Positions 43,808 through 55,721 of a stretch of 64,000 bases of DNA are shown here, piece after piece. The notes beneath the pieces were generated by a model. The model saw only the letters and a list, made by a program, of their open reading frames with translations. It searched no databases and was not told the origin of the DNA. Each line of letters begins with the position of its first letter. Positions within the stretch are counted from its first letter, which is position 1. This DNA comes from Symbiodinium kawagutii (lineage: Eukaryota; Sar; Dinophyceae; Suessiales; Symbiodiniaceae), in NCBI GenBank assembly GCA_009767595.1, contig VSDK01028329.1:308017-372016 (forward strand), in the 5' to 3' direction. The translations under genes were made by a program, and so were the position numbers.

Positions 43808-44514
43808 GCCTAAAGCATGCCCCGGCCCTTTCTTGATGTCAAATCACAATGTAAACGCTGTTTGAAAGAAAGCATGCCTAAAGCATGCCTAAATCCAAAA
43901 CACCATGGAACGCTGATGGGAAAACGTCTCCTGACTGACATTTCTTGTCGTAAAAACATCCAAAAACCAATGGAACGCTAGTGATCTAAATGCACCATTG
44001 GGGATTCAAAACGGATGCCTTGGGGCTGGAGAACTGCATCTAAACGCTGCGAAAACAATGTTTCAACTGCTGTCTGCCATCTATGCTACAAACCCAAACC
44101 TGAACCGGACGAGGTACCCGGACGAGGTACGGACGAGGTAGGGAAAATTCATTTTTATGGTCCCAAGAGACAGGCCAGTGATCAAACGAACCACTCAACA
44201 TTAGCAAACGGCAAGAAATCAAAAAACCATACTAAACGCTACACTAACATGATGATTGGTTGTTCCAAGAGTTGCCTGAGAAACATGTGAATTCCAATGG
44301 TATTGGGCAATCAAACTGGTCACGCTCAAAATCTATGTCGTTTCTGGAGGTGGTTTCTAAATCTATGGAGTTCGCCTGCGATTCACGAAAAAGGCACGCT
44401 TTCCAGAAGTGGCGTTTCATATGGTATTTGCAACTTTTTAGAGCGATTTGCCCAAATGAGGCACGAGATAGTCATTTGCCTGTATTGGTCCACTACTCTT
44501 TGACGATATAAACA

Positions 44515-44593
44515 CGGTGCCACATGGTGCCACATGGTGCCACATGGTGCCACATGGTGCCACATGGTGCCACATGGTACCACATCGTGCCAC
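44515..44593. repeat. 10-bp tandem repeat (CACATGGTGC)x~7
   Basis: Decamers in exact register, the last two diverged (CACATGGTAC, CACATCGTGC). Confidence 0.92.
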
Positions 44594-44599
44594 CTGACA

Positions 44600-46000
44600 C
44601 TGACGACTCTTCACAACCGTGCCATAATCGCAACCAAGATGCCAATAAAAGTTGTCCAGAATAGAATCACCCATCAGTACCACCTGAGCAGTCTAGCATC
44701 GCCGGATGGGATGCAAGAGTTTCTCAATCCTGCGCTTCCGCTATGTGTGGGGACAATGCATCTCATACATCGAGTTTGCAACAGCTAGCTTCAAGAGCCT
44801 ACCTTGAATTTGTTCATGCAGTGTCCACACTCACTTTGCTTGTCTTTGCAATCGTGATGTATCATCTCCAAAGGTAGGCAAATCCTCACTTGACAAACAG
44901 AACATTCGGATCATTGCAACAAGATGGAAGTGCAGTTGCAGGACGAATGAGACCGTTGGCTGTATGATAATGTATCATGAACAGGCCGCCCATCGACGGG
45001 ATATCCATACATAAATGATTGTGCAATGGTATAATGGTCTATACATACTATAGTACATGTATTACATACTACATACGTCTACATACATCTACATACTATA
45101 TCCTCCCAAAATGCTTTCCCTGCTTTCTTAGATGCTTGGTCAATGCTTGGTGAGTTCCCCTTCACCAAAGCCACCACTTCCATGGCAATCCCAGGCCTTA
45201 GGAGAGTCATCTTCTGCATGGCATGCCACCCGGGCCCTGGACTTCAAACCTGGTCGGTGTCAGGAGTGATTTGCGAGGGGAATGGGGGAGTAAAGGCAGC
45301 AGAACCCGATCATATCTCATCATACCTCCATCTTTTATCCTGGCATCATCATTATGGCATTTAGAAAGACTGATTCATGTCACAGAAAAAACATCATGAT
45401 TAATTATGACAAATTGTGGTCAATGCGTTCAAACACTGGCGTTTGAGATGATCGATAGAGGTCATTCCATGATGTTTACTTGATCTGGTCATTTGATGAT
45501 GTTTGTCTTAGTATCCTGTTGCACATGTCCCGTGATGGTTCATCACATCGTGATCAACAGTTTCAGGTGTTTAACAACTATTCTTCATAGTCATTTCATC
45601 ATCCAAATAATCCAATTGATCAATCCGCATTCTGCTACATCATGATGTCCAACCACCAGAAATAACCATCTCGCCATTTTTTTATCAACTAATTGCCATA
45701 GTTGATGACCCATGATAGCATTATGACCATACAATGTTTGACAATGATAGTATGACCCATGATATCATTCGAACATTTTTAAAAAGGACTATAATGACCA
45801 TATAATAGGAACTTTTTGGCTATTATAAATCATTATTTGTCGCCATGAGCCAGGTTCAGCCATTCGCAACCATTCTGTTGGCCTAGCTTTCACCACTATC
45901 AATCAATTGTATCAATCATTATCTACCATCCCGATATTAGAAAGGCTATCATTAGCCACTACCAACCATTCTCAACCATTATCAGGAAATTGTTCACCAC
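44600..46000. other. Stretch with no well-supported gene
   Basis: AT-rich sequence. A short GC-rich patch at 45150-45300 is open on both strands without clear borders. Decamer repeats occur near 45069-45098. Confidence 0.4.
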
Positions 46001-46263
46001 TATCAACCATCCATGACCATCCCATTCCACCCTTTCGATCCATCCTGCGACCGTTTCACCGGTGGACACTCGCCCTGCCTCGCCGTGCCACTGCCGCGGC
46101 GCAGAACCAACCAGCCGCAGCGCTGGACCACCCGGTGATGGCAGTGCCGTGCCTGGAAGGGCCATGGATGACTCGAAGTCATGCACTCGGCTTGATGGCT
46201 TTGATGATATCCATAGCAACAACTGACCATGTAATGAAATGATAAGGATATCACAGAAATGAC

Positions 46264-46264
<1 letters not shown>

Positions 46265-46331
<67 letters not shown>

Positions 46332-46332
46332 T

Positions 46333-46367
<35 letters not shown>

Positions 46368-46368
46368 T

Positions 46369-46403
<35 letters not shown>

Positions 46404-46453
46404 TTGATGATGATGATGATGATGACGACGACGACGACGATGATGATGATGAT
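46265..46453. repeat. (GAT)n microsatellite with 36-bp higher-order unit
   Basis: A GAT run interrupted by GTT at 46331, 46367 and 46403, that is every 36 bases, and by a GAC stretch near 46426. Poly-Asp and poly-Met frames here are artefacts of the repeat. Confidence 0.95.
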
Positions 46454-47440
46454 CAATCTGGACAGGAGGAGGTAGATGGGGAAGGGACGGTTTTGATCCG
46501 TATCAACGTACTTTGACATATCCGACATATCCCATACGTCGAATGTTCCAGTCAAAAAGGGATGGCGATTCTGATGCCAACTGCTGGTGGAGTCTGAGCA
46601 ACACACCAGGTCTGTGAGGTTGAAACTGGGGGATGATAGTTTGGATGACAAATAAGTAATTCTTACCAAAGGATTCTTACCAGGTGGGGATGAGAGTGTG
46701 GATTCAATAGTGTGTAATTAGTAATTCTTACCAAAGGATCTTCATGTTGATGATCATGATTGATGACAATCATCGAAAGTGGCTAACGGTTGATGGATCC
46801 TACTCATGATTTATGATAGTTTTTGATTTGGGAACATTGTCACTAGCTGATGACCCAAAAATATCAAATCAGAGGAATCATGACTGACAGCTGGTTGCCC
46901 AACCTTCTTGTCAGATGTCTTGTGCACGCTGGGCGCGCTGTGCTTTCGGCCGGCACCAAAACAAAACCCACGCAGCGGGGCCCAGCACTTCCCATGGCGG
47001 GTTCCATGGCTGCAGCTGATGGACCCGCAGCGAGCTGCGACGTGCAAAAATGGTTGGTTAAGCAACGGTTAATCAAAGGCTTACATTGGTTCATAAGGGT
47101 AGATATTTGTTGACTAGTTTGTTGGGTTGATAGTGGTAGATCATTGTTGATTAGTTTTTAATTGGCACATAAATGAGCACAGTGGTTTATTACTAGGGTT
47201 GATACGCCGAACTGTCTACGAACGAGACTCTGGCCATCGGATGCTTTGGAATCTCATCGGCTGCAAACATTGGTCACAAGTTTTTCTGTGATTAAATTGC
47301 ATGGCATTTATTGCAGGTCCCGGTTTCCAAATTCTTGGTTTGCCGAGAGCTCGCAAATGTCCCAATATGACCCCTACACTTGTATCACTTGTCATATTAT
47401 GCTCAAGCTCTTGCTCGAACCAGAATGGCCAAGGTCAATA

Positions 47441-47671
47441 TCACAAATCCCTCACTTCCATATTCACTTTCCACCGTTGAGCCGTTGAGTCGCAAATCAG
47501 ATCCCGAAAAATCGATGCCACTTCTGCACCCAGGATGCTTTCCAAATTTCCATGGCTTGCATGGGTGCTTGCATGGATCTTCACTTCACTTCCTGCGCCC
47601 AATGAATTTTCTGTTTCAGAGGAAAAGTGAGGTGAATGCATGTGGCGGAAACTTGATCCGCTAGCCACCAT
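47441..47671 (-). CDS. Hypothetical ORF or exon (76 aa)
   Basis: Starts with ATG, MVASGSSFRHMHSPHFSSET, then ENSLGAGSEVKIHASTHA and ILGAEVASIFRDLICDSTAQ before the stop. Coding-like composition. No domain is recognised and the splice structure is unknown. Confidence 0.35.
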   Translation of the reverse strand: MVASGSSFRHMHSPHFSSETENSLGAGSEVKIHASTHASHGNLESILGAEVASIFRDLICDSTAQRWKVNMEVRDL

Positions 47672-48555
47672 GCTGACGTTGCGCTCCGGAAAGATCCTTT
47701 TTGGAACAAGCGGCTTTAGCTCGAACTCATTTTCTTTTGCACATTGGCATGCACTAACACATGCATGTGGAGGATGACTTGATCTTTTGCAGGTTCTTCA
47801 ATGATTGATTAGAGAACCTTGCTCCTGTACATTGATGACCCACATAGACATGACTACTTTGCGAAGCATAATACAAAGAGATGGACCAGGCTTGGACTGT
47901 TTACTCAGGCATATATTTCCTGATTAAGGTGGCCATCCTAAGTCCGATTCAGATTCAAATTGGATATGCTGTGCATGTATGTGCATGTATCATGTCAAGT
48001 GTTCATTGACAAATTGATTGCATCATCTTTGCCCCTTCTAGGTGATTAGACATCCAAATGCAGTTTGGACGTTGTCCAAGTTGTCTGTCTCCATGTGCTA
48101 GTCGTGGAAAAATGCCTGCGTCCATCACTATCAATATTTGAGTGCCGGTTACAACCGATTTCTTCTTTGTACCCCTCATGAAAATCCAAATATCCAAATG
48201 TCCAAAGTATCTGATCTATTGTTGATGCTGGCATATTCGGATGATGACTGTTTGTTTTTGACCCACACACACATGCATATCACATCTCCCATATTGCTGG
48301 TTACAACATGTCCTCCGGTCATGATTGTGAATCATACAGCGTGATACATTGGAAGTGTCAAAAGCCTGATAGCAAATTCGTTGAACTGGTTGCCGAGTAG
48401 GGATCTTGACCCTCTACAGTGATAGTCACCCTATTAAATGCTGAAGCGAACCTCGCATCAAACAGCGAGTGGATGAGCTTTCAAACGCTGAAGTGTAGCA
48501 TTGAACTGCAATTGATTTTCATTGAAACTTATGAAACGACATTATCATATTATTA

Positions 48556-48975
48556 TCATCTGAGCTGAAGCCCATTGCTGGGGTTCCCAATCAAGTCTTC
48601 TTCCAGGCGTGCCACAGCCACCAGCCTGTTACAGTGGATTGCCAAGGACAGGTCCACCCTTCGCCTCTCGAATGCCTCACAGTGTCTGTGCCTCGTCGCG
48701 TAGTTCGTTTGGACTTTGAACCTGGGCCAGCTGTCTGGACCACGGCGGTGTGGGCTGTGCATCTGAACATTTGGAACTTGCACAGACATGCACACAGTGG
48801 ATGCATGTGGATGCCACGTCAAATGCTGTGTGCTTCGGTGAGAGTTTGTAAGTGGAGTGGTATCAAAGTATTTTCCATCTTGTGAGGCATGCTGACATGC
48901 TGGACACATCATTCCAAACGATACCGGAAGACACAACTGGGACCATGCTTTCTGATCAAAAAGACGGACACACAA
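48556..48975 (-). CDS. Hypothetical open segment (about 139 codons)
   Basis: A minus-strand frame open for 420 bases and ending at a stop at 48556. The end is the most convincing: HCEAFERRRVDLSLAIHCNR, then LVAVARLEEDLIGNPSNG. The upstream half (CPACQHASQDGKYFDTTPL) may be exon or intron. There is no ATG at the left limit, so it is probably an exon. Function unknown. Confidence 0.36.
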   Translation of the reverse strand: MCVRLFDQKAWSQLCLPVSFGMMCPACQHASQDGKYFDTTPLTNSHRSTQHLTWHPHASTVCMSVQVPNVQMHSPHRRGPDSWPRFKVQTNYATRHRHCEAFERRRVDLSLAIHCNRLVAVARLEEDLIGNPSNGLQLR

Positions 48976-49218
48976 TTCTAAACGAGAACCACCGAAGAAA
49001 CCCTAGGCCCTAGGAAGTTCAAAGTTCCTCCTACCTATGGAAGGTCAAATGACAAAAGCTCACTTAATGAAAAAAAAACAAAAAAGACAAATTTCCAAAC
49101 CATGAGGTTCCACACCCTGGTGAAGGTCTGTTGTGTTGGTCGTTGGTCACCCCAAGAATGGTCGTTTATGGGTTGACCTCCACCACCGCCCCCATTCTTG
49201 ACCAAGGAGCGATCGGCT

Positions 49219-49440
49219 ATGGTCCAGCAGAAGGACCTTTGTGCGGCAGCGAACCCCACTGTTTCAAGGATTTTCAAAGGAGAGCCTGCATGGTTGAAGG
49301 ATACAGTAGCCTATATTGGATCCGCATCGTTTGAGTTGCAAGGAGGCCAAAAACAATCCACAGCAAACGAATTGGGGGGAAAGGTTTCACATCAGTCGTT
49401 GGACTCCCAGTCATCCAGTATGATACGAGCGGCCATGTAG
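49219..49440 (+). CDS. Hypothetical plus-strand ORF (73 aa)
   Basis: From ATG: MVQQKDLCAAANPTVSRIFK, then GEPAWLKDTVAYIGSASFEL and a Gln/Ser-rich end before a TAG. The frame is open upstream too, so it could be a terminal exon. The antisense frame includes a Gly run and is also open. Weak. Confidence 0.3.
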   Translation: MVQQKDLCAAANPTVSRIFKGEPAWLKDTVAYIGSASFELQGGQKQSTANELGGKVSHQSLDSQSSSMIRAAM

Positions 49441-50379
49441 CGCGAGCGCACTCTCCAAAGCATCTTGCAAATCTGCTTGCAGGAAGGCCTTGGACGTGAG
49501 GGTGGTTGGAAGGCTGATAGTTTTTCTTTTTCCGGGCCTGTGTGAGGACCTGAATGACCTAATAGTCATCCGAGTTCTTTGACCCTTTTGGCAAACAATG
49601 ACACTCAAAGCGGATGTCATCCACATCATCTGCCTGCAATTTGAATCATTCAGCCCACCCCTTGTCCTATACAAATCCATACGAACCCCCCCAGCTCCCG
49701 GCGGCAATCCGGGGAACCCACCAGAGGCCCGTGGAGCTCTCCAATGATCCAACCAATATGCCTACCCTGTTGGTGTTTTCGTTTTGGGGTCCCCGATATG
49801 TCCATTGACACCTGCCAAAGAAACATGTCAACCATTGTCAACATCTAAACGCAGGCTGTGAATGGTTGGGAAAGGAGAAGTCTCACGGCGGTTCAGAATC
49901 GCTACAGGGACAGCGCTGCGGCAAGTTGCAGTGGTCGCGTCGCCAGGGCAACCTGGAGTGTCGTCGGGCAGCGGGAACAACCGTGGGACGGTCGATTTGT
50001 GGGGATGCTGTGGCCCCGACCACGGGAACCGTTTCGACCCAAAGCAAAATGGGGGCGAGCTGAGATGGGGCACCAAGAACCAGTGTGTTTTAGGTCGTAT
50101 GGCTATGGTTCAAAACCGCCTAGTGAACATCCCAAGAATATACAGAAATCAACAACTTGGTCTTTGATGGTTTTTGTATCTCTGTGCTGGGATGTTCACC
50201 TGCCTCATATTGAAATGAAGTTCACCCAATTTCGGGGATCCAATGGTGGTTGTAGGGCCCAACTTTGAGAGGCAGTAGACATTTCATGATCTTCGCACTC
50301 CGGAATCCACCAGGTGAGGCGCTGCGAGGTCGCAGGCTGACAGGTTTCCCAACTAAGTTCTGCCGTGTTCTGCCAATGG

Positions 50380-50611
50380 TCAGCTCCCATCATCGTCCAA
50401 TAGTTTGATGAGCAGCCCATTGCAGCCCCTTCGGTCCCAGTGGCTACCCTCAGAGCAGTCATCTTGCACCGTCAAGGCATCTGACATGGAATCCTCCAAT
50501 GGCAAGCCGCCTCGGCCTTCGCCCAGACCAAGGAGATTGGGGCCAGGTGACATGCTCCCAGGTGGGTTCGCTGTGAACCAACACTTGGCATCTTTGGGTG
50601 GCTGGCATTCC
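50380..50611 (-). CDS. Putative C-terminal exon, Gly/Pro then acidic
   Basis: 232 bases from a CCTTAG acceptor to a stop. It reads ECQPPKDAKCWFTANPPGSM, SPGPNLLGLGEGRGGLPLED and SMSDALTVQDDCSEGSHW, ending LLIKLLDDDGS. GC-rich and clearly coding-like. No domain is recognised. Confidence 0.45.
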
Positions 50612-50876
50612 CTAAGGGTTTTGCTCGTCCTTCTTTGCAATGTTGCGTGTTTTGTTCAGAGGTTAGAACATGCCACATATCTTGATTTGAGAGACCTGGA
50701 TCATTGTTTCCAAGCTCGAACTCTGGAGGACTTCCCTAATAGAAAAGCACATCACACCCTTGAAAGGTTGAGTGACTTGTAGGTTCCAAGCCACACAAGT
50801 CGACCGATCTCCGAAGATTCAAAGAGAACCCAAACAGCCGTGCCAAAGGCGGCTGGGCCTCGGAGTGGCAGATTGC

Positions 50877-51019
50877 ATGGCACCTGCAGATGCAGAACTT
50901 GCCAAGGAGTTAGGCAGTCAATTGACCCAGCCGCAGCTAGGACTGAACATGACTTCCGATCCCGCTATTTGCATCTGGCCACGCTGTTCATGGACTACAT
51001 GGGCAAGCAATCATATTGC
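50877..51019 (+). CDS. Putative plus-strand ORF, weak
   Basis: From ATG: MAPADAELAKELGSQLTQPQ and LGLNMTSDPAI. The end overlaps another open frame (RYLHLATLFMDYMGKQSY) that may be the true continuation after a splice. Unresolved. Confidence 0.25.
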
Positions 51020-51499
51020 TTGAGCAGGATCGAAACGGAAAACCTGATGTACTAGCTAAATCGGAAGGATTGCCACAATGGAAACGTATCAAGTTCCTTT
51101 CTGCCCGGCAGTATGGCCCATGATATCAACCAGAGTTTTCGAAATTGCTCACAAACCGTACACACGAGGCAATATTCATTGAGTGACCCAGGGCAGAAGG
51201 GTTCCATCTTGCAATTGGTCCATGGTCAGAAGAGTTCCTTGTAGTTGGAACAGTACAGACTCGGACGCTGTACAAGGAAGAAGCACACGAGTAAGGTCAG
51301 CACCAGCTACTTCAAATGTTGGCACAGGTGTTCGACACCAAATAACACGGAAGGGCCATGCTCTAATACTATTGTTCCCTGGCCAACATCACAGAACATC
51401 AGTGATCAAAATCATGATTTGTTTGGGTGCGGAAATGCCAATTTGCACATCTGGGAAGTTGGAATGCACCAGCATTAGACTGGCTACATGATTGAGGTA

Positions 51500-52310
51500 C
51501 TGTCTCGTCAGCGCATGAATGGATCTTTCCTTGCAGCCGACCCAGAAAAAAGAAGGGTCAGAGTCATTGATGGAGGCGGTTCAACATCATTTCGCGATCA
51601 TTTAGCGATCATTTGACTACATTTGATCACCCTGTGATCCTTACTTGACCTGAGTACAAGCACCCGATGACCACTCATCTTTCCCCATCGTCGGGAGTGC
51701 CCAACCACAGGTGTCACCAGAACCGCGCCTTGTCGCCTCAGCGGGGTGAGATTCGTGCCATTGAGATGTCCAAGTTGTGAACAGCTGCAGCGCCCATTGA
51801 TCAATGCAGATAATTGGTGATAGTTAATGGTTGGTGATAGTTAATTAATGCCATAGTTAATGGTTGGTGATAGTTGGTGATTGAGCTGATTATCAATGGT
51901 GATAGTTGGTGATAATGCTGATAGTTACTGGTTGGTGATAATGATGACGGTTAATGAGAGGTGCTGATAGTAGTATCCACTATCGTTATCACTCAAGTTC
52001 TAACTTATGATAATTCATCGTGACTTGATAAGTTGAGATAGTGTATCCATCATTGATTGTTTGATGATGTAACTTGAGATATCTCGACACGACACCGTTG
52101 GTTGGAAAACATATACAACGGTTCACGACAAGGGTGATAATCAATGATGGGAATCGATCATGAACCATCATCAACTGTCATTGACAACCATTATAGAAAC
52201 AATTAGAAACAAGCATAGGCGCAAATATGATTATCAAGATTACTATATAGATTCATATTGATAGAGATTCATGTCTATCCCATTGTCAAGTGATCCCTAG
52301 TGATCCTTTA
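51500..52310. other. Stretch with no supported gene; TTGGTGATAG-type repeats
   Basis: Degenerate repetition of GGTTGGTGATAGTTAATG between about 51810 and 51960. Otherwise AT-rich intergenic-like sequence. A short minus-strand open piece at 51640-51800 is too weak to call. Confidence 0.5.
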
Positions 52311-52647
52311 TTGGTGAATTGGTCATGGTTGAAGCTTCACAAGGAAAGGGACCAGCTCAAGGTGGGGAACATGACCTGACAGTGCTGGCTCCGGCTCCGC
52401 TGGTGGTCACAGTTCTGAGCTCTCTGCAAACTGAAGCTGGCTCAATGCCTGGCGCTGCCATCAGGATTTGTTACACAAACAGAGACACGCAAACACACAT
52501 ACAAAAAGTCAAATGACATTGCTCTTGTAGCATCTGTACATTATTTATGACATTGCTGTAAAGACCCAAAAGTAGACAGCAATTCTTGCCAAGGTTGACC
52601 CCTTTGCAGCCCCCTAGTTGGGTTGAAGTTCCGCATGCTGATTTCCT

Positions 52648-52836
52648 GGGGCATCCACGGGGCCGCGGTAGTGGAGGCTTCAACCCGCCCGCACTAAGGC
52701 GGGNNNNNNNNNNNNNNNNNNNNNNNNNNNNNNNNNNNNNNNNNNNNNNNNNNNNNNNNNNNNNNNNNNNNNNNNNNNNNNNCGGTTGGTGTTTTCCGGG
52801 GGCATCCACGGGGCCGCGGTAGTGGAGGCTTCAACC
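52648..52836. repeat. Direct repeats flanking a scaffold gap
   Basis: GCATCCACGGGGCCGCGGTA plus AGTGGAGGCTTCAACC occurs at 52651 and again at 52802, on both sides of a 79-N gap (52704-52782). The copies are followed by GC-rich, self-complementary ends (CCCGCC...GGCGGG and CCGGCC...GCCGG). Probably a tandem array that broke the assembly. Confidence 0.8.
52704..52782. other. Scaffold gap (79 N)
   Basis: A run of N between two copies of a GC-rich direct repeat. Confidence 0.99.
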
Positions 52837-53463
52837 GGCCGCCATGATGCCGGTCCTGAAAGCAAGCACTGAGGGCAAATGATTGATTTGATGCTGTCCT
52901 GGGGTGCAGCCAATGCTGCTCATGTTAGGTGTTGCCTATCTACCTACCATCACCTACATGTGCTGCCCAGAGTGGTTGTCATCACATTGAAACCTACCGG
53001 CGAGACAGAAATCCTCTGGAAATACTTCAGTTTTATACATCATCGAATCATCGCAATACTTGTGATGTAAGGAACTCCCAAAGCTCAATCTACAGTAGAA
53101 GCCAATAGACCATGCAATGGCATTCAATGCGGCATGCTTGGATTCCCAAATGACCAGAATATGACCATATTTATGACAACCCAGCAGCTGCATTCAGTAG
53201 TATCTGTAGGGCTGCTGCAATCCCAGCTGACCTTGCATGGTATGCGAGTTGACCTTCCACCTTGCATGGTATGCACTTTGCAACGCAAGCCCCCAGTTGT
53301 AAGATGTCGTGACCCATCAGATAAGGTGAAGATGCCTCAGGCCTCTGCCACGTGGTAACCCAATATTGCAAAGCACAATTTTGAGGGGTCAATGGTGACC
53401 TTTTTCCACCTCTCGCACGAGCTTTGTCGTTTGTTGATTGGCGTGACTGATTGGCCTGACCCG

Positions 53464-54477
53464 TCACAAGAGCTTGCGTTTCTTCACTTGGCGGGGCCGG
53501 GTTTCGGCAAGCTGGAAAAGGTCCTGGACCACTTTGGGAAACTGGCCCTGCTTGATCTTGCTTTGGATTGCAGCACATTCAGATCCAAACTTGCGACACA
53601 CTTGCTTCAGCGTGTCCAGCTGCTTGAGGGCTGCATGCTCCGCAATTACAGGGAAACTCTCTTCTGTGACCATTTTCTGAATGAGCTGCGCAAGGATTGC
53701 TACAACAACGTCCACTTGCCAACGATGAGCCAAATCCAGTGCTGACAACACAGTCTTGTAGTCCGGATCACCCTGGGAGGAACAAGTGTAAAGCGCTTCC
53801 AAGAAGAGAGTGACCGCACTGCGACTGGTGTCTTTCAATTGGATTCGTTGACTCTTGCCTTCTGTCATGGGCGATGCCAGCATGGCCTGGACTACCGGGG
53901 ATGCCACCTGGAGCATACCCCTGTGACCAGTCACTTGCCCATCAGCAGCTTCGATGGTCAAGTCATGTGAAGCTGTATCATGTAAGTACTTCTCCCAAAT
54001 CTCAACAGTGCCTTCATCCACAGCCGCCCTAGCTCTAGTTTGCCGCTTGGACAATGCTCGTGCAAGTCTGACCAGGGCATGTTCTAGGAGCTTTGCTTCA
54101 GCTTGCCAATCTTCTTTGTCCTTGACTTTATTTTTCCACGCCTTGATGTAGGACACATATGACAGTCCATTGTAGCGGACTTTCAGTTTCGAGGATGGCT
54201 TGTTGGTTAACCACATCTCCCAGCTCTCGTCTGTGCGGCCACACTCTTGCGAATAACTCGCCCCCATTTCGATCAGCCAGTCAATGTTGTCGAATATTTC
54301 TTGATTACCCAACTCCGACCAATCACAACCTTTATTAATTGCTTCCACAAGAATCGTGGTCTTCCTGGTGGGATGGAGCACGCACCAGTCAAAGTCTTCG
54401 GGGACAGTGCTCTTAATCTCTTCGAACTTCCCCATCTCCAGCAACTCCCAGAAGAGATCAAGGTAACCCTGATTCAT
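53464..54477 (-). CDS. BTB/POZ-domain protein
   Basis: A 337-residue protein in one exon. The start is ATG at 54477 (MNQGYLDLFWELLEMGKFEE); the frame opens further up but without an ATG. Residues about 1-80 look like degenerate ankyrin-type helices (ILVEAINKGCDW, IDWLIEMGASYS). The BTB/POZ fold runs from about 160 to 270: WEKYLHDTASHDLTIEAADG, HRGMLQVASPVVQAMLASPM, then FLEALYTCSSQ. BTB domains mediate dimerisation and often recruit substrates to Cullin-3 ubiquitin ligases; that role is family knowledge, not shown here. A C-terminal helical region ends in the basic KKRKLL, a possible nuclear signal. No frame breaks. The neighbouring exon at 54645-54953 may or may not belong to it. Confidence 0.82.
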   Translation of the reverse strand: MNQGYLDLFWELLEMGKFEEIKSTVPEDFDWCVLHPTRKTTILVEAINKGCDWSELGNQEIFDNIDWLIEMGASYSQECGRTDESWEMWLTNKPSSKLKVRYNGLSYVSYIKAWKNKVKDKEDWQAEAKLLEHALVRLARALSKRQTRARAAVDEGTVEIWEKYLHDTASHDLTIEAADGQVTGHRGMLQVASPVVQAMLASPMTEGKSQRIQLKDTSRSAVTLFLEALYTCSSQGDPDYKTVLSALDLAHRWQVDVVVAILAQLIQKMVTEESFPVIAEHAALKQLDTLKQVCRKFGSECAAIQSKIKQGQFPKVVQDLFQLAETRPRQVKKRKLL

Positions 54478-54644
54478 CTGAAAAACTGATCCTACTACGA
54501 AAAAATCTGAGTACAAGTACTTCAGCTCTGCTTTGGCAGAGCTTGAGCATTAATCCTTGATGAATCACGGCTGACCTTTTTTGAACAGGCACTGGCACTG
54601 AAGTCCTACAAGCCTGCAATGCAACCCTGCAACATGACAAGGTT

Positions 54645-54953
54645 CTACAAACTACAAAGTTTGAAAAAACAAAAAATTAAACATTCAAAGTTGAAATCTT
54701 CAGGCCCTTGAACTCTGAAATGTTTCACTGCAACTGACTGCAACCCTGAAATCCTGCCCTCGTCAGGCAACCCTAACAAGCTCCTGGAAGGTTTCCCCCG
54801 AACCGCTGGAGCCAACCGCTGGAGCCGTGCCCGGAAGAATTTTGGGGACCTCAAAGGTGCACTCTTTCGGAGGGTGAAATCATTGATCCCAACTGCTCCC
54901 CTGGTGTCCTGTGGAAGCTCCGCACGCTTCTTCTGCTGCTCTACTGGTGTTGC
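54645..54953 (-). CDS. Putative exon upstream of the BTB gene
   Basis: Follows a TTTGAG|G acceptor and reads ATPVEQQKKRAELPQDTRGA, VGINDFTLRKSAPLRSPK, RARLQRLAPAVRGKPSRSLL and HFRVQGPEDFNFE. Basic and coding-like for about 90 codons, then AT-rich towards the stop. It may be the last exon of a separate gene or a 5' exon of the BTB gene. Confidence 0.42.
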   Translation of the reverse strand, partial: ATPVEQQKKRAELPQDTRGAVGINDFTLRKSAPLRSPKFFRARLQRLAPAVRGKPSRSLLGLPDEGRISGLQSVAVKHFRVQGPEDFNFECLIFCFFKLCSL

Positions 54954-55198
54954 CTCAAACAAAATGCAAATCTAACCCCTCAGCCCATCAGGAGATTTCT
55001 GCTGAACAAGCTGAACATGTTGAAGCTCTGTTGTTTTTCCTGTAGATCAATGACTTAAGAGGTCTTCCTGCTTCCCAAAAGATCCAAGTCACTTGAATCG
55101 AAGATCGGAAAAGAATAGCCTGCTATGGTACAGCACTGTCTAATGGGCACCCGCTTTCCGAATATTGGGATGCTGAGCGTTCTCTACATCTGTTGTCA

Positions 55199-55396
55199 AG
55201 ATGTGTTAAGATCGAACACCAGACACCCAGAAATGAAAGGATCTTTCTGGCCTCCCGTCCCCAGAGTGTAGGATTTCAAGCGCATTGGGGTCAAAACCTC
55301 ACACCGCCCAAACAAGCACAGAATGACGGACCGCCTGTCTCACCGGTGATCCTTCCTGACGGCAGACTGAAGTTTCCAAAATTCATGAAAACTTGA
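55199..55396 (+). CDS. Putative plus-strand exon
   Basis: Reads RCVKIEHQTPRNERIFLASR, PQSVGFQAHWGQNLTPPK and QNDGPPVSPVILPDGRLKF before a stop at 55396. Coding-like and GC-richer than the flanks. The left border is unclear and there is no convincing ATG. No domain is recognised. Confidence 0.36.
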   Translation, partial: RCVKIEHQTPRNERIFLASRPQSVGFQAHWGQNLTPPKQAQNDGPPVSPVILPDGRLKFPKFMKT

Positions 55397-55422
55397 TGGT
55401 TCTGCCATCTTTGACAATGCAG

Positions 55423-55614
55423 CTAAATAACCTCGCAACGCTCGTGTCTACCACTCACTCTCTCAGCTGTTCCAAGTTCCAGCTTGGTATAGCCCCCAGC
55501 AGGTTGCAGTAATTGTGAAGATCCTCTGCATAAATACTTAGCCAAAGGATGGCAAATTGTGTCTCCAAGAATTTCTTTGTCTCCCCAAATCTCAGCAAGG
55601 GTACATTCCATCAT
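55423..55614 (-). CDS. Hypothetical ORF or terminal exon (63 aa)
   Basis: From ATG: MMECTLAEIWGDKEILGDTI, CHPLAKYLCRGSSQLLQP and GGYTKLELGTAERVSGRHE before the stop. Coding-like. It may be the last exon of a gene that includes the segment at 55722-55904. Confidence 0.4.
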   Translation of the reverse strand: MMECTLAEIWGDKEILGDTICHPLAKYLCRGSSQLLQPAGGYTKLELGTAERVSGRHERCEVI

Positions 55615-55721
55615 CAGTGAAGCAAAGATTGTCCAACGTCCGCAAGATTTTCAAGTCGAAGCAAATGCAATGCAATATTCAAACCAGATTAACCAAACTA
55701 ACCACTCCAAAAGCTCTCCGT

